Below are positions 31,378 through 44,342 of a stretch of 64,000 bases of DNA, one piece after another. Every line of letters begins with the position of its first letter. Positions within the stretch are counted from its first letter, which is position 1. The notes beneath the pieces are model-generated. The model was not told the DNA's origin. It saw nothing but the letters and a program-made list of their open reading frames with translations, and made no database searches. The stretch is from Sphagnum compactum (Eukaryota; Bryophyta; Sphagnopsida; Sphagnales), in NCBI GenBank assembly GCA_965153455.1, contig OZ234499.1, positions 10,536,271-10,600,270 of the forward strand, written 5' to 3'. Position numbers and translations under genes: made by a program.

Positions 31378-34300
31378 TCACTGACATCCTCTCTCCTCTT
31401 TGTTGCTCCCTTGAAATGGGCAAGTTGAACTGCTCTCTGCATACAAACCGTTGCAGCAAAGCAACCTTCCCATCCCTGCTTTGAGGGCAGAGTTAGCTGA
31501 GGACAAGCAGCAGCATTGAGCTCTGAATCCATGAAGAGTAAGCAAAGGTTCCAGTGCATGTCATTTGTGACGAGATGAAGAAAGCAAAGCAGGATTGCTT
31601 GTTGAAGGGTTTCCATCAAAGTGAAAATTGTGCCCAGCTGCACCCAATTCATATGCTCCTTGTCCAGATAAATTTAGCACTCTGCACAAATGGGTCACTG
31701 AGAGTCATGATCATTCTAGTAGTTATAAGATGGCCACACTAATTTAAACCATCATGCCATTCAGCCAAGACACAAATCTCAAATTAACCTGGTCAGATCT
31801 CTTTGTCCAGATAAATTTAGCACTCAGCAGAAATGGGTCACTAAGAATAATGAGCATTCTAGTAGTTATAAGATGGCCACCCTGATTTAAACAATTGCAT
31901 AATTCAGCCAAGACACAAATCTCAAATTAACCTGGTCAGATCAGCTCGAAAAGAATTGCTGAGCTCCAGGAGAAGGTCACGCTCAGCAGCTATACGTTTC
32001 ATGTCCACTGATGTAGCCTCAAGCTGAGCACGCAAACCTGCTTGCACTTTTTCCATCTCCCCAATCTTGGCAGCTTGATTCTTTATCAACCCACCTTTTT
32101 GACCATGGGGACTGCAGACACACAAAACGCCTGCATCAGCTCAAACTATTTACAGATTCCATCTTTACCTTCAAGCACAATAAACAACACATCACACACA
32201 AAGAGACTTTAGATGATGTTGCACCTTGGGCGTCTGGCAGCTCGAGATGGCAATTTCGGAAAATGAGCAGTTGGAAGAGATTGTGGGTGTACTGGAGGAT
32301 CCATCCATCTTTCTTCTGATGCAAATTGCTTAGATGAAGCAGATGGGGGCAACCATGGCGGCTGAGGTGAAGGACTCTGTAAAGATCTTTGAGAGTGTAC
32401 AGGAGACACACCTCTTATAGTTCCAAGCTCTTCTGCCATGCCATTAAGTTGATTTTTCAGGGATTGCACTTCTTCATGCAGATTCTGAAGCCCATCAACC
32501 TGCTGGTAGAGACATCCATCACAAATACTCTTAATGTTTCATGGTGCTCTCCTTGATACATTCCTCTCAAGTGACCATGAAGAGCTCAATTCAATGGGAT
32601 GAAACAAATCACTCCAACAAGGAACAGATTCTGCAATCCAAGTGGAACACAGTTCATATCACAGATGCAACAAGCAGAAAGAGATGGATCCTGATCTCAG
32701 AAAGTTAGACAAAAACAAGGGAAAGGTACCAACCTTCTTTTGACTTGCTGATAAACTCCTTGAGCCCCTCCCATCTTTCTTGTAATGGTCATGAAAGAAC
32801 TCCATTTCCTCCTGCATATTGCCTGAATCACAAGTATTAGTATGTTTCCCAGTTTCCATATGTTTCCCAGTTCCATATGAAAGCTCATGGAAGGCCTCAT
32901 ATGCTAAACATACCCACTACTTTACGGATGTGCTCATTTTGCAGTGACAGTTCCTGCACAGCTGTTTGCAGCTGCAGATTTTCTTCTTCCAGTTGCAAGC
33001 TCTTTCCCTCATCCAGGTTTGCTCCTGCATCCATACCCACAGATGTCTTCAGCAATTTGCTACAGTTTCATGATTCTTCTTCCACATGCATGGTGTACTG
33101 TTCAAGATGAAACCCTCTTTGTCAGAACTATAATAACATGTGCTTCCAACAATAATAAGCAAGAAAGTGAGTTTCTTTCAGTATCAACAGGAGCAAGATG
33201 TTACCATTATTGAAGAAGGCAGGTGTATGAGACAGAATGGAGCTTGACCTTCCACTAGTCCTCCCTCCCTGGGCCTGTTGTCAACATGTGCTCAATTAAG
33301 GTCCTTGCAGATGACTCTCGAATGCTGAGATCTTCAGATCTTTACTCTTGAACTTAGACACTAAGCTTTTCAGACCACTGCCAATGCATCCCCCTTGTAC
33401 TCTCCTTTGTAGTGATGTATTTCAAGGCTTCGCTGTGAAAATGTTTCAACAAACATAGGGGAGGTTTTATCCATACATTACATGGATTAGTAGTAATTTC
33501 AAGCACCCCCTTCACTCATGAAAGGTGGACAATGCATTCTTAGATTTGAGAAAGAGCCTAACCAAGTGTTGGGCAATTTGCTGTTCAGTTTTGCCACTCT
33601 CCAACTCCTTTGAGTTCAAAAAACACACTTCCAACCATAAGTCTTGACCTCCCACTAGAGAAGCAGCATGTGGAAACAATTAGGACCACAATCTTACTCC
33701 ATCTCCCAACCTAGGAGCAGGCAAATTTTATATTATTTCTCACGGCACAAAATTGGACTCTCCAAAGAAACATGCAATTTGTTCATCTACCTTGACAGAT
33801 GGTGGCCGATTCAGTGCTTTTGGCCTTCAGCTGTTTAGGGACACATATATATACAAACTTGCAGCGAAGACAGCGAACAGAAAATTACTCAGGTCCCATT
33901 TGCGGACTCAAGTGCAAATGAGCGAACAAAATAGAAATTTGAAATCACCAACCACATACAGCAAACCTTCTAATTTGGCTAGCAGCACTGAACCTGGAGG
34001 GCATGCAAGCTGGTGTGTAAGTCATCATGAGCTGCTTGCAATTCCTTAGCTGTCAGCTTGCTTTCTTCTAGCTCATCTTTCAGTCTATGCCCTGCATCCA
34101 TGCTCTGTGCCTGAGACACATTGAGTAGGAACTTAGTCAGCAATGACTTCTGTTCACATTCAAGGGAAAGAAAATTGCTAGCATACATAAGGGTCAGTAG
34201 ACAAAGACCTTATACATCCTGAACCCATACATGAATTTTTAATTTGAAATGCGAAGGAAAGGAGTGAATGGCCTAAGCTCTGACTCTTGAAATTACTCAC

Positions 34301-37300
34301 CTGTAATGAATGCAAGCGACTGTGAATTTCATCACGTTGTGCTTCCATTTTTTCTGCATACAGCCGCATTTCTTCCAGCTGTTCTCTTAGTGCACCATTT
34401 TCAACCTCCAAGCGTCCGTTCTAAAACACAGAAGAACTACATCAATAGAACACCAATTGGCACCCACTAGTCCTCCAACTAAAGATATGATTGAGCAATA
34501 ATCACAGAGAATGAGATTCACAAAAATGACTAAATTTTGTACAGAGCTTGGATAGAAAAGGAATGAAGAAGCAGGGTAGTGTAAATCCTCAAGAAATCCT
34601 AGGGACTCCTATCACCCACTGTCAGAGCCAGTCTGGTCTTGTAGCCACAGATGAAACATGAAGAAAATTAAGAAACATCAAACCAAGATCCAAATGTTGC
34701 TTACACTGGAATTTATGCCAGTATGAATTTTATCTTGTGTTGCTTTTAGTTTCAATTCTTCCAGCTGCTCTTTTAGTGAAGCATTTTCCACCTGAAGAGG
34801 TTCTATCTGCAATACAGCAAACCCATTTCAATAAACCCTAATCTCAACAAATTACTCTTCCAAACAAGACTCAATTTTATTCAACTTGAAACTGTAGGCA
34901 TAGAGAAAGGACCAGAACACAGACATGACATCCAATTTAAAGCTTGGAGACATCATGCACAGAAATTTTGGAAACTTAGGATTGCTGAAACATGCAATAG
35001 CTTCCCAAGGATATGCAGTGGACCTCTTGTCCTCTTAACTGAACACTTCAAGAAATGAAATACAGAATGACAGGACCAAGCTCTGAAACTTGTATAAAAG
35101 AGAATTATAAAGGACATAAGCAGGTGTGAGTTTTATCTGCTTCCATTGCTTTTGCTTCTAGTTGCAGTGCTTGCAGCTGTTTTTTTAGAGCTCCAATTTC
35201 TGCCTCCAGGGCCCCAGTCTGCAGTCAATGCAACTCCTTTTGATAAAACCCACAATCTTGAGCAGTCTAGCATACAGGGGGCCACCATCTTGAGAAGATT
35301 GGAAGGAAGAATTGAGACAGAAGAAAGATGCCAACCCTCAACCTGCAGAGGTTTTTTGAGATCACAGAGCTTGCAGATGCATTGAAGAAAGTGAATCGAA
35401 AGTGCACCTTCTTAGCAAATTCTGAAATTTGATCAGCATTGCTTTCCTCAGCAATCTCCAATTTGTCTCTAATTTGATTTACTTCCTGATTCTGCAATGT
35501 TAAACACTCTGTAAGCCAAAACCAAAAATGGTAAGAAATTTAAGGAGCAACCTACATTTTTCTCCTCAGTCTGTCATCACAATTCAATCAGCATTCTCTC
35601 TCTTCCAGTCAACAGGTAAACCATGCAACTGTCTGACAAACTCTATGAGTTGTTTCATTGTAAAACTCTGAAAGCGAGTGCTGGAGCTTGCAAGTTGGCG
35701 CAGAGTTGTTGTGTGATGTGACTTAAGGTCTTCAAGCTGATCTTTCAGCCCCTGTGCATCCCATTCAGCCACATTGGCACCCCCATCCTTTTCTGATTGT
35801 ATCTCTTTGAGGCTTTTCAATAAGGTCTGGACATTAACAAACAAAGGTTTTGTGAGGACAATTGAGAGTTGCTACCTCGGCCTTCACACAAGCTGTGCAC
35901 CTGAATTGAAAGTTGTCCTCTGTTCATAGGGTAGGAGTCAACATACATACTACAACTTTGGAGAGTGTATCAGTTTGCTATGAACACCTCAATCTTTGTC
36001 TCTTGATGGTCGATCTGTGCCCTCAGCTCAGTTTCCTGAGAGCATCCCAATATTGTCAGAAGCAAATGGCATTGTTTCCAGTTGACAAATCAAGTTAATT
36101 GGAGAATACAAGACCAACTCCAGTTCATGAAGAAGTGAAAATACTTTTAAGGTCCACAAAACTTAAGAGTCTGACCTTCTGATGGAGTTGTTCCTCTCTT
36201 GTAGCAGCAGCTTCAAGCTCTCTCTGATGCCTCACATTTACTGCTTCCATATCTTTTTCCTGGCCGACCCATGATTGTACTGATAGCTTGTTTAGAACTT
36301 AAATTCTATAGATTTCAGCACTATCACATCAGAAGACATTGAACAACTCAGCCTCTCCCATTATAATTCTTAGACCAGGGAAAGTACAAGTGCATTTTTC
36401 AGAGAGTACTCAGCACTTATTAGAATTTCAATGATGATACTCCAGTGTCTCCCTCCACTGGGCAATAGCTCTTGTTGTTTCATAAGCTTAATGAATGTAA
36501 TATCACCAATTTGTTTAGGCACTTTCCCTCTAAATGAAGCCATAGCTAAAAACAGTGTTGACACCTACATGTTGCAAAAGGCTCATTTCAGCTGTCAGCA
36601 ACTTCTGAGCACTCTCATCCATCTGAGCCTGCACATTATCACACTCCACTTTGAGACAATCATACACCAACATGAGACAGACAGGAATATAGGTCAACAG
36701 AGATGAATAGTAGCACCTGCATTTCCATGCTTTTCTTCCTCCAGCTTTCTGATAGCACCTCTATATCCTTTTTCTGCTTCTCCATCTGCTCCTCTAGTTC
36801 TTTTACCTGACGAATCAGATCTGCAATGCAAGCCCCACTGAAACTAGGATTTTAAACATACTCTCAGATTGAAGCGCTGAGAGATAACATCACCCACAAT
36901 TAACAAGATAGTCAAACTAATACACAAAGAATCATGAGGGAAATTTTCATCTATGTCACTATGTGTATGTCTGTATCAGGGTCTGTGCATTTGTGGAAAG
37001 GAGGGATATGAATACAGGCACTGAGTTACCAGCACGAGTGGTCTCCAACTCTCTTTTTGATTCTGCTTGCAGATCTTCTTTAGACTTCCGCAATACTTTT
37101 ATCTGCATACGGAGAATATTGGGGTTACTAAAATACTTGCATTCTGTCAAGATCTTCTGTGTTAGTCTTGAAAAACCAGCAGAAGACCTAGGTGCAGGAA
37201 ATTTGCAGGCTCTGGCTAACTCTTGATTGGGTGGCCAAAACATATGTGGCCAGAAATGTTTCCAATGTTGGTAGATTGAAGCATTCCTCTGAGGAAATTC

Positions 37301-38796
37301 AGATCCTCTGGATTGCATAGAATTTCCATACAGTGCAATGCATTCTGGCACAGTCCAGTTTAGAGTTGCCACATCAACAGGCTAGTTCATCAAAAGTGTT
37401 GGAATCTATTTTTTCCAGTATAGTGCTGCAGGGATGAATCCAGGAAGATATACAGAGATGTGCCAAAATTGTTTACTGTTGTTTATAGTTTCTTCACAGT
37501 ATCCAAGATCTTTACCCGAAGTGTCCTTCAGTATCTCTGGGTCAGAGACAACTGAAGTAGAGAAGAAAAAAGGAAGGAGGCAAGACCTCCTTCTCCACCT
37601 CTTCAAGCTTTTGCTGGCGAAGCTCCTTCAATTCCTCCACCCTTGCTTTCTCCTACAAAAACCAAAGTAGAGAGTTTGAATTGCAAATTTCAATCCAGTG
37701 TCCAATTAACTGGACACATGCTGAGAACTGATGACAATTGATGAAAGAAGACCTGGATCCTGAGTGTATGTGCTTCAGCAAGCGCTTTGCGTGACACTTT
37801 GAGCCTCTCCTCCGTCTCCACAACCGATGCCTGTGTAAAATTCAGAAACACACGGATCTGTTACTCTGTATAGTCTTTGTCATGGAGTCAATGCTTGTGA
37901 GTAAAATGCTTGTGACCTTCAGGAAAAAGAAGCCAACGTTTATAGCAACGTGGATCTAACATCTAACCTGGAGTGTAGCCGTTGCTGTGTCGTACTGTGC
38001 AAGCTCAGCATCTCGAGAATCCAGTAATGAAAGATTATACTGCGCATTGCAAGGAGGGCGTCAGTTTGCCGTCCTAACTGCGAGTCCACCTCCCCCGTGA
38101 CAGCACCAAAAAGTTCAATCATCGTTTCTGCAATCCACGGTCCTACCTTGAAATCATCTTGGAGCTGTGAGATTTGAGCAGCCAAGTTCGCCTCCACTTT
38201 CTCTTTCTCACGAATCTGGCCTCTTCCCACATACAATTCCCCAATTTTCAGAGCTTTGATCGAAACTTTCTACGTTCCTTCTCATTCCGATTTCTCTCTA
38301 TCTCTATCTCTCTCTCGTTTAGCACCAAACAAAGAAACAGGCAGGCTCCATAATGTTTCTTTTGCACAATAGTCTCCGCCGAAACTTTCTTGCTCGCTCT
38401 TTCTATCTCTTCAAATCTCTTACCAAAAGTATCAAAATCTCTGCATTCCAGTCCCTCTCTCTGTCTCTCTGGACACAGATACTACGCATGCGTCTGCTGT
38501 CTTTCCTACATGAAACTTCGCCAAGCACGTTGAAGACAGCAGGAGCGGAGTTTGAGCTAACTTGATAGTCCTCTTCCAATCTCGTGCAGAGAGTTTCCAA
38601 TTTCTACGTACTACGTAGAAATCTTCTTGTTTCCAACAGGAACAGTTGCAGAGGCGATATGGCTGGCATAAGATGAGGTAAGAAAGAGAGAAATGATCAC
38701 CCGAGTGTGTAGAGATTGGATTTGCTGGTCGCACAGGTTGATGAGCTCCTGCTCCTTGGACTGAAGCAGCAACCGAAACTCGGAAGGCCGCTCCAT
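31378..38796 (-). CDS. CCDC57-like coiled-coil protein, about 22 exons
   Basis: Minus-strand exons: 38796-38701, 38603-38562, 38215-38147, 38039-37968, 37830-37753, 37652-37587, 37102-37030, 36820-36717, 36628-36569, 36259-36176, 36035-35988, 35826-35638, 35491-35408, (35218-35117 defective), 34806-34705, 34420-34301, 34104-33994, 33046-32914, 32822-32734, 32499-32225, 32111-31932 and 31522-31378. Phases agree throughout if the defective exon is skipped, giving about 739 residues. The N-terminus MERPSEFRLLLQSKEQELIN and DFKYNLSLLDSRDAEL match the diagnostic start of CCDC57. In animals CCDC57 is a centrosomal protein needed for centriole duplication and ciliogenesis. Nearly all exons are heptad-rich coiled coil; a serine/proline-rich segment (exon 32499-32225) precedes a last coiled coil (MKRIAAERDLLLELSNSF). 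The 35638 donor and the final exon are less certain. Upstream in-frame sequence could extend the N-terminus, but the ATG at 38796 starts the conserved part. Confidence 0.75.
31661..31946. repeat. 143-bp tandem duplication spanning a splice donor
   Basis: The block starting TGTCCAGATAAATTTAGCAC at 31661 repeats from 31804 (offset 143). Both copies include TCTAGTAGTTATAAGATGGC and end AAATTAACCTGGTCAGATC. The right copy contains the real end of the exon at 31932 with its GT donor; the left copy carries the same exon tail and donor inside the intron. Confidence 0.9.
35117..35218 (-). other. Duplicated coiled-coil exon without a usable 5' splice site
   Basis: It follows a good acceptor (GACTGCAG) and reads TGALEAEIGALKKQLQALQL then EAKAMEADKTHTC. 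Its sister exons at 34806-34705 and 34420-34301 end with GT donors at the matching place; here the sequence runs TGCTTATGTCCTTTATAA, giving no phase-0 donor and an in-frame TAA. Skipping it keeps the frame. It may be a dead exon or a conditional poison exon. Confidence 0.6.
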
Positions 38797-38899
38797 GACC
38801 TCCTCTCTTTGGATCTCCCGCGCGCGTTGTCGCTCGCTCTCTCCCTCTCCCTCTCTTCTCTCCCTTCCCGCCCCCTCGCTGAAGCGCAAGCGCTGTTCT

Positions 38900-39450
38900 C
38901 CATTCACATATCCAGATCCCAAACCGCATGCTACGAGATTCAAATATTAGTCGCCTCATTTAGCGCCTCATTTGGGATTTGAACTTCTCGCACATATCCA
39001 GATCCCAGACCGCATGCTACGATATTGAAATATTTGTCACCTCATTTGGCATTCGAACTTCCTCGGACATATCCAGATGCCAAACCGTATGCTATGACTC
39101 ACTAGATTCAGAAATGTCATCTCATGTGGAGCTTCATTTGGGACCTGAAATTCTAGATCCACATTGCACTATGGCTCAATTGGGACTTGGAAGTTTTCCA
39201 ACTTTTGACATGTCAACCAATGTATCAGTACTTCTTTTGGAACTTGGAGTTTTCAATAGTTCATGTCCATCAGCACCTCATTTGGAGGCTCGGAAAATTA
39301 ACTACAGCTGCATCCCCACATCCGCAGTTCATTGGGAACTTGGAAATTATTTGTGTCACCTGGATTCAGCACCCTGTATTGGACCTGAAATTTCTTTTCA
39401 CCACCTCAATCAGCCATTTGTTGGCTTTGCCTACCAAGGCAAGGATATTG
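38900..39450. repeat. Degenerate minisatellite next to the CCDC57-like start (left part)
   Basis: Three larger units begin CACATATCCAGATCCCA at about 38905, 38991 and 39066, then looser repeats with CCTCATTTGGGACTTG or TTGGAACTTGGAA run to about 39420. The first unit overlaps the predicted 5' leader of the CCDC57-like gene. The open frame across it (about 38979-39503) is a by-product of the repeat and is not taken as a gene. Confidence 0.75.
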
Positions 39451-39479
39451 TGTTTTTTAGATTCGTTATAGAGTATAGT

Positions 39480-40019
39480 AGCTTAAGGGATTTTGGCCCC
39501 TAGGTAATAATAGGTCAATTTTTATATGAGGATTTTAGAAAGATGATATTTTGGCTTGAGTTGAAACTTGAGATTAGTTACAGAGTTATGATCGGGGTTT
39601 TTTTTTTCAAATTCCTCAAGTAGGTGTACTGGCCAGTATCCTCAGCATTAATCAGCAATAAATGGCGACTGTCCTGGTGGACTAATAGATCTTTTTTGGA
39701 ATACTGCCTAGTTCTGGCGACCTAATGGAACACACTGTCTAAATCTGGCGACTTCTAACTTTTTTTTCCTCAAGAGATATGGCGAATTTTTTTTTATTCT
39801 CAAAAATTTCTTTGTTGGATTCGCCAGCCCTTTTCTTTGTCGCCAGGTGGCGAAAATTCGCCACAAAAGAAAAACTGGCTATGATATCCCCTTGAGGGAT
39901 TTTAATTTCTTTAGAGGATTTTTTTGAAGATTATACTTTTGCATGGGGAAATGTTTGAATTCTCATAATTCTTCTTTTGCATTAAGATACTTTTTAATGG
40001 AAATGGCAAGGCCGCAGTG
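39480..40019. repeat. Interrupting insertion with TGGCGAA-type repeat
   Basis: This stretch separates two parts of the minisatellite. It contains CTGGCGACTT, ATGGCGAATTTTTT and, inverted, AAAATTCGCCAC plus ATTCGCCAGCCC. These resemble boxes in the dispersed family at 1-180 and 61150-61325. Borders are not sharp. Confidence 0.4.
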
Positions 40020-40385
40020 TGACACACCCCTTGTTTCAATTATTTTTGTCACCTGAATGAGCACCACAAAGGGACTTGAATTTTTTTGGTCATCTCAATC
40101 AGCCCTTCATTGAAATTATGTGTCACCTCGATCAGTACCTCAAAATGAAACCTGAAATTGGTTTTCGTCACCTCAATCAGCTCTTCATTGAAATTATTTG
40201 TCATCACAATCAGCACCACAAATGGGACTTGAAATAGAATTTCGACACCTCAATTAGCCCTTCATCGAAATTATTTGTGTCCCCTCAATCAGCACCCCAA
40301 ACGGGACTTGAAATTTGTTTCCGTACCTCAATCAGCCCTTCATTTTGGAGCTTGAAATTCTCGTTTCATTCAGGACTTGAAAAGT
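40020..40385. repeat. Two-part (about 77-bp) higher-order minisatellite
   Basis: Alternating units: a short one, TCACCTCAATCAGC then CCTTCATTGAAATTATTTG (about 34 bases), and a long one, CAATCAGCACCACAAATGG then GACTTGAAAT (about 42 bases). At least three dimers run from about 40040 to 40380. The same words appear in 39110-39420, so both arrays were once one. Confidence 0.75.
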
Positions 40386-40699
40386 GAAGCTTCAAGATGC
40401 TCATACCCGCCGGGTTGCAACGAAGACAGTCCCATCTTCTTCAGGAGCACCAATGCCTGTATTTCAAACCTGCAAAGTTCTTTTGTCACAGAATTCGGAT
40501 CTGCAAAGTTCTGCTTTCGATGAAGCACAATTCTATCTTCAGATAACCCATCTTTATGTAAGTCTTCAGCTCACTTTTGTGTCAAGCGTCAAGAATTTGA
40601 TTCTTGGGGTGTGCGGAGGCAAATGGTTCTATTCTGCTCTGGAAGTTGATCAGCAGCACCTGCAGGCATTAGAAGCTTTGTAGTACCTGTGAGAACCCC

Positions 40700-41400
40700 C
40701 CACATGGTTATTGAAAACGAAGATCCAAACAAAGAAAGCAACTGCAGAATACACTTCCTTCTTTGCTTGGAAACATCGCAAAAAGCTCATTTCACAGGGG
40801 TTTGATTACTTTATTATTCAAGTCTGGTAAGAAGGAACACCTTGGCAATCAGTGTCCAATCACTTCGCAAAATGTATCTTACAAGATATTTGCAAATGCA
40901 CTCAAACTGAGATTACAGCCTCTTCTTATGGAAATGAGATACAAACCAAACCAATTTCCTCCTGCTTTGATTGGTCTTAGACAATGTTCTTCCAGCACAA
41001 GAGACCATAGACCAGGGTAAGTGCACTAATCAACAGTTGGTTTTCTTTAAGCTGGATTTTGCAAAGGCATATCATATGGTGAGTTGGGGCTTTTTGGTTG
41101 AGGCTATGTTGAAAATGGGCATGGCAAGAGAGTTCGTAGTAGAGATGATAGAATTGATCTTCAAGGATGCTAGATGATTACAATTTACTTGAGTAGAGCC
41201 ATTATCAGACCATTCAAGATAGAAAGAGTACTGAAGCAAGGGTACCCTTTGGCACCCTACCTCTTTATCTTGGTGGGGGAAATCTTGAACTTCATGGTCA
41301 AGGAAGTAATCAAAATGGGAGACATCAAAGGAGCCATGCTGCCTAGGAAGGCAATAAAGAACTACAAATCTCTCTTGAGGAATTTTTCTTAATTAAGTGG
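40700..41400 (+). pseudogene. L1-type LINE reverse transcriptase remnant
   Basis: Three plus-strand frames follow in order. 40763-41020 has GLITLLFKSGKKEHLGNQ and VSYKIFANALKLRLQPLL. 40971-41177 has DNVLPAQETID and LDFAKAYHMVSWGFLVEAML. 41174-41392 has PFKIERVLKQGYPLAPYLF. This is the fingers-to-palm order of plant L1 reverse transcriptase. Two frameshifts join the pieces. The YADD/FADD catalytic box is not found after the last piece, and no endonuclease precedes it, so the copy is 5'-truncated and dead. Confidence 0.8.
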
Positions 41401-44342
41401 GAACATCATGCAAAAACCAAGGTTAATTGGCCAAATTGCTATGCACACAAAAAATATTGAAGGGTTGAGTTTAATTGACTTTTGCTCTATTGTGCAAGTC
41501 GATCATTTTAGCTTTTGAGCTTGGGGACTCGAACTTGAAAATGTTTCTTCAACAGGTCTCTTCACTTCAAGCCATTTCCCAAACATTAATTGGGCTTTTG
41601 GTAAGAATGTGTTCCCCAAGATCTAAGGTTTGGATGAGGATATCAAAAGCTTAGAAGAACATGATGGAGAATATCCACTTCTCTTTTACTTGTTTAACCA
41701 AGCTTATTAAACAAGTGAGCTTGTGATGGGGTTTCACATTCAAACAGGAGGAATGCAGAATCTACATCTTCATAGCATAGCTCATGAGCTACACGAGTGA
41801 GGGTTGCATATAATAGGCAACTTATGGGAGATTAACAGCAAAGGTTTTCAACCATGGGACAAGATAAAAATTGTTTTTCTTGTGTAGAAGGGAGCAAAGA
41901 GTGATCAACAACATATAAACATGTAGGATCAGCATCTCTGAGAACATTGAAACTAATCTAACAGGTGTTTTCTATACTACTAGCAACTTTTGACCCAAAA
42001 TAAACCATTTGACTCAAAAGAGGCCAATGATCCTAAAGAAGGTTCCCTTCTATGGGATTGGGAAACATTCTAAAACACACCAATTGTATTTTGGCAAAGA
42101 TAGTTCTTAGGCATCCTTAGGAAGATGAAAGTTTGTACCAAAATAAGCTCTCCAAGATAAATGTTGAAATAGTTATATGGGAGCATTAGGGAATTAAAAT
42201 TTGATGTAGGAACATGGAAGTGGAGTGGGTAGGAATAATTCATCAGATGTAATGTTAAACAAGGAAGGAAGTTCATTAATATAAGAAGTTACACTCAAGT
42301 GTAACATACTTGGAAAAGAAGAACATGCCATCCCACATAACTTCCAACTAAAGTGGAAAGAAGTCTGGATGAAACATGAAAAGCCATGAAGGATATTAAG
42401 TTTATCTAATCATTATGGCATTAGGCACTAGTGGTCAACACTTGGTATGCTAAGGCGAACCATAACATATAAGTGGATTGTTTTTAATGCAATTTCAAGA
42501 GTTTTAAATCTATCACACACATTTTCTGGCTCTATTTACAACTGACCATGGCTTGGGATATAAACTTCACATCCCATGTCATCTCAGGTCATTTACAAAC
42601 TCTAAGGCCCACTTTACATTAGGAGTCAAAGCCATGGTTGAACTCAAATCAAGTATTCCTATTGGTGCAATCACTGAAATCAGCCCCAAAGGCTTTACAA
42701 TAGGAGTCAAGGTTGAAAAAAAAATAAATTAATCTACCATTTTATGGTCCTAACTTGGCCCCAAGGTACAAAAAAGATACCTATAAACTTAGGAGGCCAA
42801 TTTGCAACCCTTGGGGCCAATGTGGTTGCAATAAAATACTGTTGTTTTGATGAAATCTATTTTGAAGATCTAAATAAACCCTAAATCAAACTCTATATTT
42901 TCTCCTTCTTTTTCATTTCTTCTCTTCTAGTTGAACTTTTGTGCTTGTTTCTGAATGATGGAAGGGGTTTTAATTTTTTCTACAAGTGGGGATATGGTCT
43001 TGGAAACACAAGAGTTACAACAATCATCTTGTGTCTATGTTCATGTATGGTGGTCTAACTTTTAGGATTTAGCTTGAGAAAGGAAGTAAAGATGAGAAGA
43101 ATGATATCAAAAAATTGAAAGGATATGAAGGGTTGAAACCTTGGTCCTTACTTTTTGACCTTAATGGCTTTACACATGAACTCATTGGTCTCAAAACAAA
43201 TAATATTTTAATAATAACTTGGTGCCAAACAACAAACCAAGAAGTTTTTTAAATTTACCATTATTGGCCCCAACTCTTAGTTTAAAGTGGGCTTAACTAG
43301 TCTTGGACATCATTTGACTTGGAATAATGTTTATCCAAACAAATGGCCACCTAATACTTCGTACAAAGATTTAATGTTGTATAAGGTCCCTGTGTAGGGG
43401 TGTTACTTTTTAAGCCATTTGGATGGAGGGAAATGACTTGGTGTTTAATGACATTAGATGGCATGATACCAATCTTTAAAAAATTCAGATGGGAAGGTTT
43501 GATTACTTACAATAGATTGAAGTCGTAATTAGCCTTATTTCTTTGGATTTCTTGAAGTAACCACTTAGGCGACATTTAGTAGGAGGGAGGTTGTAAAATG
43601 GCTACTCCATCCATTTTTTTAATAAAACAATTGACTATTACTTTTTTTTTGTTATGTATTTGGGGATCATTTTATTTTCAAAGGCTAGACTTTGATGACT
43701 ATGTATTTTTATTGGGAGGCAATGTGACAAATCAAGACATTTTAGAACTCTAAAACTAAGTGAAAATGTCTACCCAAGTGCACGTTGCAAAGTTCAAAAG
43801 CATTATTTGGGGAATTGAACCCCATTCTCAAACTTGAGATTTTGCCCAGTGTAAAGTAGTGCCCTACACACCACAGCCCAACACAACTCACAAATGTTAA
43901 ATTCCAACCATGAATCATGATACAAGCAATAAACAAAATACAAGAACTTAGAAATACAAACCCCAAAGTTCATACCCCACTTTGAATTCCATGCTGCACT
44001 CGTTGTTGACCATCAAAACTACAAGCAACTAATAAGAATTCAATAATCCTCAAAAACTCACAAATAGGCCAAAATTTTTTTAAAAAAAAAGGTAGTTTCA
44101 AAATTCATATTATGAATGTGCACTATGCACAATGGACAAGAAAATTAGCCCAACAAAGGGGACTTGGAATAAAACCTAACTATCACTAGTAATGAAATTT
44201 CTATTTTCAAGAATCAATACGATATCGAGTCTTCATGTTGCCCCACAAGGTAATGGCCTCTTAAAATAGGAAGTCTTCAAGTTTGTAAAACATTGTGCAT
44301 AGAACCAAGTGCAAAGATCCAAATGGCACAACAAGTGATTCC
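41401..44342. other. Gene-poor AT-rich stretch
   Basis: No gene recognised. The first 150 bases (GGGTTGAGTTTAATTGAC) may be a decayed end of the L1 copy. Confidence 0.4.

Noticed and set aside
38979-39503. 174-residue plus-strand frame starting near the CCDC57-like promoter
   Set aside because: It follows the degenerate minisatellite; its sequence repeats and has no domain.
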